NCBI GenBank assembly: GCA_030549495.1
Contig: JAUIRK010000221.1
Coordinates: forward strand, 62,001 to 126,000
Length of the DNA stretch: 64,000 nt
Source of the DNA: Nectonema munidae
Taxonomy: Eukaryota; Nematomorpha; Nectonematoida; Nectonematidae
Direction: 5' to 3'
Shown here: positions 12,650 to 24,469 of the stretch, piece after piece
How positions within the stretch are numbered: position 1 is the stretch's first letter
Layout of the letters: every line of letters starts with the position of its first letter
Program-made: the position numbers and the translations under genes
The notes under the pieces: model-generated
What the model saw: the letters and a program-made list of their open reading frames with translations, nothing else
Told to the model about the DNA's origin: nothing
Database searches by the model: none

Positions 12650-13289
12650 TTTTGCTGTTGATCAGTGCAACGAAGCTCCAATTAAAGTTGAAGAGAATGT
12701 CAATCATGACTTGAGCTTGGTGAAAGTCGGAAGGAACAACTCGTAAAAAGGATGCAAAAAAGTTTTTGTCACTCAAGTCGTTGCTTGTGGCGGCATAACC
12801 GATTTGCGGAATGTGAAAGAGTTGAATCAAATTTTGAACAGATATCGTAACGCTACTGGAAGCCGGGCCTATGATGGCCGCCATGTTCTTTGCTGTAGAA
12901 TTCGTTGCTTGAGTGAAAGGAAAGTTACTTTGAGAGCAGTCAGCGAAAGACCTATATATTTCTAAATCCTTAATAAAGTGTATCACTTGACCAAGTCCAA
13001 TTGGAGTGAACCAGCACGAATCCCTAATCTCTACGCCAATCGAAATATTGGGCAAAATTTGAGTATTTTCATTGATGAAATCGATGTAGTGCAGAAGCAA
13101 CTCTGTCCTCTGTATCCCATACTCCTCCCAAACGGAGCCACAAATCTGCCACTTTGCATTTATTTCTGTTGGTGGGTAGTGTATTGGGAAGAGAGCTCCT
13201 ACCATGATGTCACCAGGCAGTGTTATCTGTTCGCGATTATACGCTGTAACCAAGGTTAGGAAGGTAAGCAAGTGAGCCAGATTTTGCAT
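12650..13289 (-). CDS. mGluR: Group I metabotropic glutamate receptor, coding exon 1
   Basis: Encodes 213 residues plus one base. The start methionine is followed by a hydrophobic signal peptide (LAHLLTFLTLVTA, residues 4-16). The Venus flytrap domain then follows: LPGDIMVGALFPIH (24-37), the cysteine in QICGSV (50), EEYGIQR (55-61; the family's glutamate-contacting Tyr and Arg), GVEIRDSCW (85-93), GPASSSVTI (141-149), YAATSNDLSDK (165-175), LRVVPSD (182-188) and FNWSFVA (202-208). IRDSCW and DLSDK are typical of GRM1/GRM5. One contact serine before the conserved ATS appears to be alanine (YAATS rather than YSATS). Donor GTAAGT follows immediately. In other animals such receptors are neuronal plasma-membrane GPCRs coupled to Gq; that role is inferred from family. 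Transmembrane exons lie outside the window. Confidence 0.95.
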
Positions 13290-13970
13290 GAATCTACTAC
13301 TTCTAAAATACTTTCACGTCAATTACTATTCAAAGGGCGTGAGATAAAAAAAGAAAAAAAGACACCAATAGGTTTGTACCCAGTAAAAAGAATAGGCAAG
13401 ACGTATTGTGAATAACTACTAAACCTAATTGAAATGCGTATGTACTCGACGGGGCGCACGGCGAATTATAAATTGAGTTTAACCTTGGATTTGAAACCGT
13501 TATAATCCAGGAAAATCCATTCACTGCATGGTCTTCTACACTTTTCAAATGTGTTATCTTTTCATATCCCTTGAATGCAATCAGATGAATAATATTTTTA
13601 TATAATCAGCTGTGGAAACATCATTTTTTATTGATAATTCTCTATCATCAGTGTGGAATGTGAATTAATGCAGAAGCTTTAAATTACTTCAAGCGCCACT
13701 CCCTCCATACATATACAGTTTAGAACAAATTAACCCGGAATTGTAGAACTAATGCTTTCCTTTCTTTTTCAATGCTATTTTTATATCTAAAATTGGGCGA
13801 ATTTTATTACTTGGGAGAAGTCGTAATGTCTCACTAGTCCTAAAAGTGCTACATTAAACAGTAGTCTCGTATTCCTATAGTTAACAACGCAAACACAAGA
13901 GACGGAAATGATACTTTAGTAAAACGCCGAGATATACATTTAAAAAGCTTACAGTAAAATCGGCTAGCCT
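13290..13970. other. Upstream of the receptor start codon
   Basis: Presumed 5' UTR or promoter side of the receptor gene. No convincing TATA box, initiator or further exon could be fixed. Reading frames here are short and unrecognised. Confidence 0.4.
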
Positions 13971-13987
13971 ATAAAAAAACTTTTTTT

Positions 13988-14325
13988 TTCTATACCATTT
14001 TTAGTTTTGATGTGTCTTTTGCAATTCCCTTTTGCCCTTTGGTAATTCTATTTTGTCATTATTCTATTCTAAACAAATAATCTCTTTTTTTTTTAAATAG
14101 TGTAAATAGTCAATTAAAAATTGTTAAAAGTGATTAAGAATTTTAAACTGAAAATAATATTAAAATATCTAATATAAAAAGTGTAAAAAATGAGATATGT
14201 CAAAACGATATAAACACAACCAAATCAAAAAATTAAATCCAGATAGAATTGCAAAAGGAAAAATGAAAATTGCAAAAGGAAAAAATAGAACTAAAAATTG
14301 CATATATACCATTTTTTCCTACACG
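13988..14325. repeat. Possible inverted-repeat element with TTTTGCAATT arrays
   Basis: The left side reads TATACCATTTTTAGTTTTGA then copies of CTTTTGCAATT. The right side carries the same motifs inverted (GCAAAAGGAAAAATGAAAAT and a TATATACCATTTTT). The same TATACCATTTTTAGTT motif starts the 21-bp array at 3.48 kb, so both may belong to one dispersed family. The inverted arms are imperfect. Confidence 0.45.
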
Positions 14326-14329
14326 ATAT

Positions 14330-15330
14330 TCTTTAGTTATAATAATTGCCATTCTAACGCTCATTTTACAATTTTTCCCCCAATCGGCAAATAGTTGACA
14401 AGTGCTAGACCAATTTCATTTCTTCTAAATAGGCCTAATCTGTAAACTTTTGGAAAGCTTTTGGTATTAGTGTTAGAGTTGAAATTATAGGGTTAGTGTT
14501 GGCGCAAGCGTACATACATACATTTACATAAACATTTTTGTGGGTAATGTTGCATTATCCGTGCACAGGTTGAATATAGAGATTTAGTACAAGGAAGTTT
14601 TAGCAAATCATAGATTTTTATTTAATCCGAAGTTTTTGTAAAATCATTGTTTGTTACATCCTTTCGATAAATGAAACACATATACTAAAACTAGTCATTA
14701 AATCTAACTAATACTTGATAACTAACTAAGTTTAATAATTAATAACAATAAAAACATCTCTTAGGATAGGAAAAGCACGATAAAATGATGGATTCAAGAT
14801 ACATACATGATTAGACACCCATATACACTGAAACACTGCGGTATAGTCAATACTTGCAACACGTAATCTCACCTCATCTGAATGTGAGAGTAGCCCTTAA
14901 CTTTTGAGAAGATTGAACAATTTTCTATCGATTCCAATTTTTTAATCACTAAAAGTTGAGTATAAAACAAGCATATTTATATTGAAAAAATTTTCAAAAA
15001 TTAGATTTAATTTTTGCAATCTTGTATTAAATTTCAAATATGACTTTTGATTATAAAACATATAATAATGAATGAAATACGGATTTAATTAATTACTATG
15101 CCTTGTGTGCTCTTTTTCATTTATGTTTAACAGCGTTAAATATTTGATGATTTATTGATATAACTATGACTGTCTTATGTAAGAATATTTTTTTATTCAA
15201 ACTTAGTTTTGTTGGCCTAGGAAACACTTAAAAGCTTCATTTTGCAAGCAAATTCATATTTGAAACATTTTCTGCATTGATTTACGGATAAAAAGTATCC
15301 TTTCTTTCCGTAAAAATTAGCCTCTCTTGT
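14330..15330. other. AT-rich, no gene seen
   Basis: Short CATA runs near 14.51 kb and many stops in all frames. No recognisable coding or RNA element. Confidence 0.5.
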
Positions 15331-15334
15331 CCAT

Positions 15335-17196
15335 AATTCCCATGAATTTTCCTCTAACTATCGCTGCCATTCTGATCATCTCTGCGAGCTTGCATCTATT
15401 GATCTCTTCATTGGAAAATTAAGGAATAGGATTCACGTTTTTTTTTATAGAATACCAGTAAGTAGTATTGAATGCGCTAAGGCTTTTCTTTCATTTTTTC
15501 GATGACTATCTTGTGGTCAAATTCAACTCACGATTTTTTCAACATAATCAATCTTGCGTGATTTCAACTTTAATTTCCTAAATTTCCATACTGATTCAAA
15601 TGTACGCAATTTCTATAACGTTATTTCTGGTTCTTCTTTCCAGCCTACAATTACTTTACCTACCCTTATCTTACATAAATCTATTCTTGATAACACCCTC
15701 ATACCTAAAACCTGTGATCATTTTTGTTCAATATTTTGTACACTATTTCCGACCACTTACCTATTCTTCTCTCTATGACGCTAGTCTTGCCTAAAAAAGC
15801 TTATTAAATCGATTCTTATGTCAACTACGCTACTTATTCGAATCTTGTCAAATGCTTCAATTGGACTTCTCTCATAGAACCATTTCAGTCTGATGCTATC
15901 TTACTTTGTCATGGTGTAACTCATCAACTTTCTCTTTTTAAACGCATTTCAACTATCCCAAAAACAGTTATATCAAACAAATATAAAGTTAAATAATTGA
16001 ACTTATTAAAAAAGAGATAATTTGTATCTAGTATATAAGAGAAATCCAAATTCTCTTACAAAACTCTCCTTTGTGAAATTCCGTGATGAAGTCAAATCAA
16101 CTATAAGATATCAAAAAGTGCTTTGAAAATTTCTTTTTCAGGTGTTCTTCCAATATGAAAAAAACATGGGCAACGATTAATGATTTTATAAAACTCAAAA
16201 ATTACGATACAATTATATGGATAACTCCCTCCTAGGGGGGATGACAAAGATGTTTCTAGCTTGTTCAATAAATCTTTCAACTCGTTCTCTGATGTTTATA
16301 ATATATCAAATTGTGAGAACAATTTACCATTTTCCTCTTCATCATTTACTTTAAAATTTTTTACATATATTGATGTATTGTATCAATTAATGTTTTCAAT
16401 AATTCTAAAGATAAAAAATTTTTGGCCTCTCAATGTATGATATTAAAATTATAGTTCCTACCATTTCTCCTCTCTTTCAATCTACTTACAATCTCTGTTT
16501 ATCGCATTCTCTTTTCCCAGATTCATTCAAGTTGATTAAAACGATACCAATATAAAAAAGTTGATAAACACGATCCTCCAAATTATCGTCTAATCTCAAT
16601 CATTCCTGTTATATACAAAATATTTGAAAAATTGATTTATAATCAAATTTCTAAATATTTTTATATATAACAACCTTCTTTCTAACCAACAATGTGGTTT
16701 ACAACCCCATTATTCAACTGAAATCTTTCAAGCTTCTTTTATGCAAAAAATTGTCAATGCTCTTGAAAATAAAGAATAAGTTTCCGCCTTGTTCCTTGAT
16801 CCTTCTAACGCTTTTGGTGCCATTCCACACAATCTATTAATCTCTAAGCTCTCGCTATACGGCTTCTCATCTCAACACATTAGGTTCTTCACTTCCTATT
16901 TTACCAATAGACTAGTATATGTTTCCATCAATTCAATTTTTTCTGAACCTTTGTCTAGCACTTCGGGTGTCCGTCAAGGGTCGATCCTTGCTCCTGACTT
17001 ATTCTCAATATTTATCAATGATATATTTACAATTTCTAGCACCTTTAATTAATTATATTGCTACCATGATATTTGCCTATGACATTACAATTATCTTTAG
17101 AAGTTCAACTATAAATCCAGCTAAGATTAAATCTGTTATTCTAAAGTTTACTTATTGGTTTTCAGACAATAATCTCATTTTAACTCAAAAAAATTA
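15335..17196 (+). pseudogene. Dead non-LTR retrotransposon (endonuclease + reverse transcriptase)
   Basis: A 5'-truncated, frameshifted LINE ORF2. Near 15,340-15,480 it reads SNYRCHSDHLCELASIDLF, part of an apurinic-type endonuclease, then FNFNFLNFHTD near 15,560 (the 'GDFN.NFL' motif) and FQPTITLPT. The reverse transcriptase block at 16,789-17,052 has LDPSNAFGAIPHNLLISKL (family: 'LD.SKAFDTIPH') and SGVRQGSILAPDLFSIFINDI (family: 'GVRQGSILGP.LF'). The catalytic 'FADD' box near 17,075 reads FAYDIT, so the active site is lost. WFSDNNLILTQKN follows, and the copy stops at an A-rich junction near 17,196. Many stops make it a fossil. The clade cannot be set without a tree. Confidence 0.88.
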
Positions 17197-18024
17197 GGGG
17201 GGTAAAAGTGTGCCCGCCGGTAATAAAAATTTTGGCCGCAAAGCAATTAAAACTATTTGTAGATGAGAAACCTGAAAACTAGAACCAATTGTAGAATTTA
17301 GATGTCTTCCTTTTAGAGCAAATAGTTGTGCACTTTCCAAAAACTTGGCTAAAATTCTACAAATTAAAGAGCGCTCTTTTTATCTACTTTAATGTTCTAC
17401 CTTAACACACCTACATTAAAACAGTTACTTAAAAATAGCACTAAGTAATTACAAACTAATTTTAAAAATTTAGCTACTAATTTGCATAATAAATCTTAAA
17501 AGTAGATGAATTTTACTTTATGATAATCTTTATTTACACATTTAAAATTTTTATGCTCTTTGAAACTTTTTTGCAAAAATTTGGTCATAGCTTTTCAAAT
17601 TTCCAAATGTATAAATAATATTCTTGTCATGAAAGAAATACTCTTTTATTATCCTTCATACATTTAAATACACTTTGTGCGAAAAAATTCTATAATCTGT
17701 CATGGAAAGAGATATTTGAGTTTAAAGGTCTCCTTTTCAATGAATCACTGCCTACTTAATTATTCTCTGCGTGCTACATGTTTTATGAGCATTAACGAGA
17801 ACTTATCAATCGCGGATACCATTTATATTTCCTTAGTTGTCCAAAATGGCCAGGTTTCACTATATATCCCTTCCACGATAAACTTCTGATTTACATATTT
17901 TATTTTGTATATTTTTTCAACCAATCCTTCGTCATCTAAATGTATGCGCAAAATTTTAATGAGAAATTTTGACTTATGAGCAAGTATAGCATATGCATTA
18001 TCAATTTTCATGATTTTTACATTT
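17197..18024. other. AT-rich, no gene seen
   Basis: Begins with a short GC-richer junction (CCCGCCGG) after the LINE. No similarity recognised in the frames of 60-70 codons. Confidence 0.45.
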
Positions 18025-18025
18025 A

Positions 18026-18260
18026 ACATAACATAACATATTTATTTGCACAAGATTCAATGCTTGATCAAACTTGTTCTTGAAATCATTGACTGTGAGA
18101 GAATTAACTGCTTCTTCTTACAAAGAATTCAAATCAGCAAAGGCTATTGAGTAAGTTCGACTGTAATTCTTTTGAAAACATTCAGATTTAAACTTATAGC
18201 AATGCGATCTGGAACTTCTTCTGAGAACGCAGGTGAAACATTTTCTTTTATGATCATATT
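18026..18260 (-). mobile_element. 3' end of a non-LTR retrotransposon
   Basis: Read on the minus strand it gives a C-terminal ORF2-like segment with YSRTYSIAFADLNSL, a stop, then EEAVNSLTVNDFKNKFDQAL. This resembles the '...NSLP..VV.A.SVNSFK..LD' end common in LINE ORF2 proteins. It is followed by a tail of repeated ACATA units and ATATTTATTT. A 3' tail of short repeats is usual for these LINEs. The copy is short and dead. Confidence 0.6.
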
Positions 18261-19245
18261 TTTTTTTTAGTGTTGAAGATTGTGATTATTTCATTTCTTT
18301 TTATTCGATAGCTAAGGGAAATTTGTATTTTTGTTTGGTGGATTTGTATTGGCATTGGTATTGTTCAAAATGTAATAATGATAAATACAAGACTATCACG
18401 TATCAATATCATACATGACAGGATATCAATAAAAGCAACTCAAAATTCGCTCCGGGGAATTTCCGTTTATCAGGGAGGCTGAGGTACACACACCTATTGG
18501 ATACATCGAACTGATTGAAATGATGAATAATTTGATACGCTGAGCCACACATGGGGTATACGCATCTTTAAGTTTATGGAAAACGTATTTGTGATTGTAA
18601 TTTCAGATGTATTTTTGCTTTGAATGATAAAAGTATTTCATTTCAAAATTTCGTAGCGAGAGTATTTGATCTCGTATGTGTACGTGCATGCATGTGTGTG
18701 TTTCCTGTGTGCATGCGTGCTTGGAGTGTGAAGATGTGTTAGATCAAAAAATTACTTAATTATTGCAAATGAAAAATTAGTGACAATCACGTCTGCAAAT
18801 TAATTAGAAATCAGAAAAGAAAAGATTGAAAATTGTGAAATATAAGCACGAAAAGAAGAAGCGTATACATCAAATACAATTGCTTAATTTCATTATTTGT
18901 GTACTATAAATTGTCGATAGATTGAATTAAAAGAAAGAAAAAGATTCATTTGTCAAAAAGTGCGTGAATACACATAAATCAAAGTGATGATATTCCACTT
19001 CATATTCCAAATGACTTCATAATTTCTTCATGATTTTTTCAATAAAACTTTTTCATATAGCTATATATTCATCATTCAAATTATGCAAATCAAGCCTCAA
19101 CAAAAAGATTTTCTCATTTATTCACATTAATTGTTGTTTGTTATTTTGAAAAAAATGTTGTTTTAATAATGAGAAATAAAATAAAAAGTATTTTTGAATT
19201 CATTTTCAAAAAAAAAATAGAGTTAATCAAATAGTAAAATATAGT
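18261..19245. other. No gene seen
   Basis: AT-rich, with a TG/CATG-rich patch near 18.68-18.72 kb. No long frame. Confidence 0.5.
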
Positions 19246-19427
19246 GGTCTTTTCGTTTAGACAACCACATCAAGTAATCACCATTTCCTCTGCCTTTTAT
19301 AGTTAATTATATTTATTTATTAAGTTATTAATTAATTATAGTTATTAATATTATAACAACCAAGACATAACTATAAAAGGCAGACGAAATGGTGATTACT
19401 TGATGTGGCCGTCTAAACGAAAAGACC
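19246..19427. mobile_element. Hairpin MITE with about 55-bp terminal inverted repeats
   Basis: GGTCTTTTCGTTTAGAC, then a near-identical run through CACATCAAGTAATCACCATT and CTTTTATAGTTA, faces its reverse complement at the right end. Only about 60 bp of AT-rich sequence lies between the arms. There are two or three mismatches per arm. No clear target-site duplication, so the superfamily is unknown. Confidence 0.88.
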
Positions 19428-19981
19428 CAAATGTAGTTATGATGAACCCCTGTTCGGGGTCAATTTTAGTTCTTTATATTCGAATTTCGTTATATCAGGA
19501 AGTACATATTAAAACAGACAAAAATTTGTGAATAAAGCATGTTTTATTTTAAATACAAACACTTTATATGATACATATTGTATTAAAGATACGTTAACAA
19601 ATGCAAATCTAAATTATACTACTACGCTAAGCTATATAAAGTTAATTTATAACTATTTTATGACCGTTAGGAATGTCGTGCCTGAATTACGTTATAGCCA
19701 ACTTTGCTATAAATAGATTTGACTGTAGTTGATGGCCCAAATGATATGCTAGATTTGAAGAGTGTTCAAAAAAAGTAAAACATCGATTTTAAGTTATTTC
19801 AAAATAGGAGGACAAGAAAATTGGGTTTTAAGTATAAATAGACCGATTCATCACATAAAAGAGTGATTTTAGATTTAGACAATTAAAATTGAAAATGAAC
19901 CCATTTTTACTTAAATGCTATATAAATATTATTTCCAAAAAACCACATCTAAGATCACTCGAGTGATATATTCTAGAACAG

Positions 19982-20165
19982 TGGCTCTGAAACTTTTTAC
20001 CGTCACGCCCCCTTTAAGAGCAAACCTTTCTTCCCATGCCCCCTTGCATCTACACCTTTAATTCCCTCGTAAATTAAAAAAAAAGTAAAAAAATATTTAA
20101 TATTTATTTTTTTTCAATGCATATAAATTAGTGAGATAATTGAGAGTTTCTCCTTATAATCGCAT
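19982..20165 (-). mobile_element. hAT element 3' end, inverted copy
   Basis: Begins CAGTGGCTCTGAAACTTTTT, then ACCGTCACGCCCCCTTTAAG and, further in, AATTAGTGAGATA. This is the reverse complement of the 8.69-8.96 kb copy. Coding sequence was not recognised beyond it. Confidence 0.6.
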
Positions 20166-21155
20166 TTATTTTTTTCCATGATTATTATTTGCTTCAAAAG
20201 ATTTCTATATTTTCTCAGAGAAGCGATCCATTTTCCTCTGCCTAGGCCACAGTTTTTTAAACATTTTGCTTTAACAAAAAATTGAGAAGAGTATTCATTT
20301 CATGTAGACTTTCAACTTTTGAAAATAATTAGCCTAAGGTGTGATTAAAAAATTTCCCCCACTCCTTCTAACTGCGTCTCATGTCCACATTCATAAAATG
20401 GAGATGAATCAGCGTGTTAGATGTTAAGAAGACTTTTGTTCTTATCGAAATTGAGTTTTAGAATGAAAGGCGGCTAGTTTAATTTTTCTCGAAGTTTGAT
20501 TTTATCTTCAACTACATTTATATTTATAGACGAATACGCTCTCGTCCTACTTTTCTCTGCAATACAAGTAAAATCTATATTTTCAAATTGTATTTTCGGA
20601 AAAGAGTAAAAAGCATTTTCCTATCATTCATTTCCTCATTTTTAAACATATGGTGAAAAAACAGAACATCCATTGTTTTCACATAAATTTTTAGGTGCAT
20701 TGGTAAATTCCTTTCATCGAACAAGGAATTAAAAAAGAATCCCAAAATAATCAGTACAATAATTCACCCTTCAGATTTTTTAAAGTGGACATTAAAAAAG
20801 TTAAACCCCCTAACCATATGCCCTCTTCGCTATCCTGCCCGACCTCTCCCACTCCCACCATTTAGAATTTTGCAGACAAGTTCGTCATCATAATGAGAGG
20901 CACAGATTGAGGGAAAAGAATGGCAAAATCTCACCCCCCCCCCCTTTTCATAACAAAAATATTTTATCTTGTCCTGTGCTATAAAAAATTTTGGGATCCA
21001 AACTAAAATAGCTAATTAAAATGCATTGCTAACCTCTGATTATAATATTAAATATGTATAAATCAAACATTTGAAGGAACATAATGAGGTGTGTTATTGA
21101 AAATGTTTGTTATCAAATATGTATTAGTTGGGATCCTTTCATCTTTTCCTTAAAG
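20166..21155. other. No gene seen
   Basis: Mixed AT-rich sequence with a 12-13-base C run near 20,936. It might be the body of the hAT copy at 20.0 kb, but no transposase motif could be read. Confidence 0.4.
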
Positions 21156-21493
21156 TGGTTTTTTTTGATTTTCATAATTTTACTATTTTACTTTCAATAA
21201 AGCCAAGCGCGAGTAGATTTAAATGTTTCTATTTATAAAAAATTGAGTATGATTACTATTTTCTTCTTTCAACAATTTTTCCTTTCTTTTCTGCTCAATT
21301 TTTTCTAAGTTGTGGAATATTTATGTTGCAATTCCACAACTTAGAAAAAATAGAGCAGAAAAGAAAGGAAAAATTGCTGAAAGAAAAAAGTAGTAATCAT
21401 ACTCAATTTTTTATAAATAGAATTACAACAACATACTCACGCTTGGCTTTACTTAAAGTAAAATAGTAAAATTATGAAAACTAAAAAAACAAG
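21156..21493. mobile_element. Large near-perfect palindrome (hairpin MITE)
   Basis: The two arms of about 165 bp are reverse complements with few mismatches and meet around 21,324. GTTGTGGAAT (21,309-21,318) faces ATTCCACAAC (21,331-21,340) across a 12-nt loop; GCCAAGCG at 21,202 faces CGCTTGGC at 21,440. There is no coding capacity. Such a fold is typical of very compact MITEs. A transcript across it would form a long double-stranded hairpin. Confidence 0.93.
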
Positions 21494-23067
21494 AAAAAGA
21501 TTATTTGAAAAATATATAATTTTGTAAGATTCTATTCATTTTTAAAAATGAACTGTTCATACAAAAATGTTCAGAATTAGTGAAACCTCACTTATAAAGC
21601 ATATCCCTTCAAATATAGCACATAACAAAATTAGGAACAAAAACTTTACTTGGCATATTCAAAGAGTGTGAAAAACGCACTGAGATTGTATACCAATGTA
21701 TAAGAGTATATATAGTTATAGATTATTTTACCATTGAAACAGGCAGAGTGGGAAAGAGAAAGATAATAATGATGAATACACACTCATTTGCAAATCTCTT
21801 GACTTGATTAAATTCTATTTTATAAGTGAATTGATAGTATATATATTTATTAATTATTTCATCGCTTTTTACAGCCACTTTACATCCAGGCTCATGCCAT
21901 TTTAATTATGATATCTATAAAATTATTCATTTATATATCTTAGCATTGTGAAACTATTGTTATGCCTTATTATTTTTGTTATTATTATGGTGCTTTTGTT
22001 TTCAACGTCATTCTTCTCTCCATCCCAGTCACTAAGGAACTCGACTGAGTAAACTAATAAAACAATAAGTTATTCATCGAATAGGATATTAGTATGACAG
22101 TTAAAAATTGAAACTAATTTGCCAAATTATTTGAAAAATATATTCCCTAAAAAAATTATCAATGATCTTTAAATTTAATGTAAAAAAACTTTTAAAAAAA
22201 TATGTATTTTTTATTGAAAAATGAATAAATAAATAAAAGAATTTGCTCAATTTTCAATGTAAATTTAAAAAATATAGTGTTAAGATAACAAGAACTAAAT
22301 TAAAATATAAAAGAGTTTATGAAAAACAGCGGAAAATTTTCTATTTTCTCCAAAAGCATTTTCTATGATAATATAGATTCTGCATAATTGACCAGACTAT
22401 AGATACTTGGTTTTATTTTTTAAAAATTTTTCTTAAGCAGTTTTTCAAATTAAAACATGAGCATCGAGACTTAGAGTAAATCTGGTGGTGAATTTAAAGC
22501 TTTTAATTACATGTTTTGAAAACGAATCAGCTATCTTTTTAAATTAGTTTTTTTTGCATATTTCAAGGCAGATTATTTTATATTATTGGACTCTAATGGC
22601 AAGTTTGAAAGAATTAAAAGAAATATTAAAAATGAAACAAAAATGCATATAAATAATGTAGGAAGAAGGAATTTCAAACAGTATTTTTAACAATAGACCT
22701 AATTCTGAAATATTGGCTTTTTACCGAAAAAAATTGACTTCATATAAAAATAAAAAAATAAAAAAAATAAAGCCCCTTAATATATTATTTCTTAAAACAA
22801 TCTCAAAAATGTTAAAATAAAGAAATGAGTTTATTGACTTAACTGCCCTAGATGTTCGTATAAATGCTTGATGGAGAAAAGTTTGGTTTAACTTTTAAAA
22901 ACCGCAATCTCGTAGCGTTAAGATTCGATGAGGAATTTCGTATTTTCAAATTTCACTTTTTTTGTACAGTAAAATTGTATCGGAATCAAAAAAAAATGCT
23001 ATTTCTTATGTATTCAAGGGTTTTGAAGTTTGTGAAAAATACTACAGGCTGTTCCATTAACTAAATC
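21494..23067. other. AT-rich, no gene seen
   Basis: Long A/T tracts; the only longer frame (22,864-23,064) is unrecognised. Confidence 0.5.
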
Positions 23068-23792
23068 AACATTTCTCAAACTTTTCTACACTCAACACGC
23101 ACCTTACGCATTATTTTTTCAAAAACGCCTCTTTTAGCCGAATTTTTTTTTTGAAAGAAACAGCACTTAGTTATAAGATTTAATTTAATAGATTAATTAT
23201 TACTATTATTATTATTATTATTATCATTTCTTTCACAATAAAGAAAATGGATAGATATTAATTAGAAATATTAAATGTTTTAAAATAAAATATAACCGCA
23301 AAATTTGGTATTTTTTCACCCAACCTTCATCACCAGTGTTTGCTTTCCAAATTTTGGTGTTAAATTCGCTATTACTGACATTTTATTTTTATATCCCTAC
23401 TTTTGCATTTATTCTATATCTGGACTAAAAATTATATTAATTCTGTAAATCAATTTTCAGGTATCTTTGTCACTTCTTATAATACGTAGTAAAGAATTTT
23501 GGCTCCTTTATATTGAAAATTTGTCCCCCTTTTTTATATCTCAAATTACCCTCTCCATCCAATTTCATTGAAAGGATTTTCCACTTTTCTTAGCGAGAAT
23601 TTAATTTGTAAACAATGTTGAAATTATTATATATTAGCTCAAATATTATAGCAAACATATTTAAAATGTTACAAGCTATCATATAAATTATTCAAGGTTT
23701 GTCTGCGCTTCAATAAATAAAAAAAATTCGTCACAATGCTAATTCCTCCCTCTAAGAAATCCGTTGCTAAAAGCCAACTTTGAAAACCACTG
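23068..23792. mobile_element. Possible hAT-like nonautonomous element
   Basis: The left end has CAACATTTCTCAAACTTTTC with ACACGCACC. The right end, read on the minus strand, begins CAGTGGTTTTCAAAGTTGG, the classic animal hAT end. The arms match only loosely. The interior is AT-rich with an (ATT)n tract near 23,198-23,225. Boundaries are tentative. Confidence 0.4.
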
Positions 23793-24160
23793 CCCTATCA
23801 TTTCAACGTAAATCGTTAAGCTAAGTTTTACCTGATAGCGAAAAAAGGAAAAATTTGTACGCGTTTTGACAGACTAATCACATAGCATAGTGTGTAAGCG
23901 CTTTAATTATAAATCATTAATGAGGAGAGCTGGTTTTATTGCCTTCTTCGAAAAATGAGACGAGGAGAGAATTGTGTTCGTTTGTGTGTATTGCACACTA
24001 TACAATTCACTTTTCCCAATTTAAATTGAAAATAACTAATTAAAAATTAAACTATTTTAACTTAATCACACCTTATCTGAATCAATGTACAATAAGGAGT
24101 ATTCTTCGTTGTGTATATCAAGCAGTTGATTTTTGCCAAAGTTAAAAATATAGTAGGCAC

Positions 24161-24459
24161 CAGTGGCGGATCCAGAAATTTCTTATAGGGGGGGGGCGAA
24201 ATCTATTTTAATTTTTTGCAATTTTGATAAAAGTCTTCAGAGAATACGGCAGCTGTATTATGTCTTTTAGAATCACTAATTACCTATGTTTTCATATTTT
24301 TAACATTATTTTGCCATGAATAAATTGCAAAAAAAAAATTTTTATACATGTAAATTGTAAGGGTATACATTAGTAAGGGTAATTTTCAAAGCCATTTTTC
24401 ATAGGGGAGGGGGCCTAGGCCCATGAACCCCCCCCCCCCGCCCCTTGGATCCGCCACTG
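24161..24459. mobile_element. 299-bp nonautonomous element with exact 8-bp target duplication
   Basis: The terminal inverted repeat CAGTGGCGGATCCA faces TGGATCCGCCACTG. The element is flanked on both sides by GTAGGCAC (24,153-24,160 and 24,460-24,467), a perfect 8-bp target-site duplication as made by hAT-type transposases. Just inside the ends are G-runs (left) and C-runs (right). No coding capacity. The exact duplication implies a recent insertion relative to its neighbours. Confidence 0.93.
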
Positions 24460-24469
24460 GTAGGCACTA

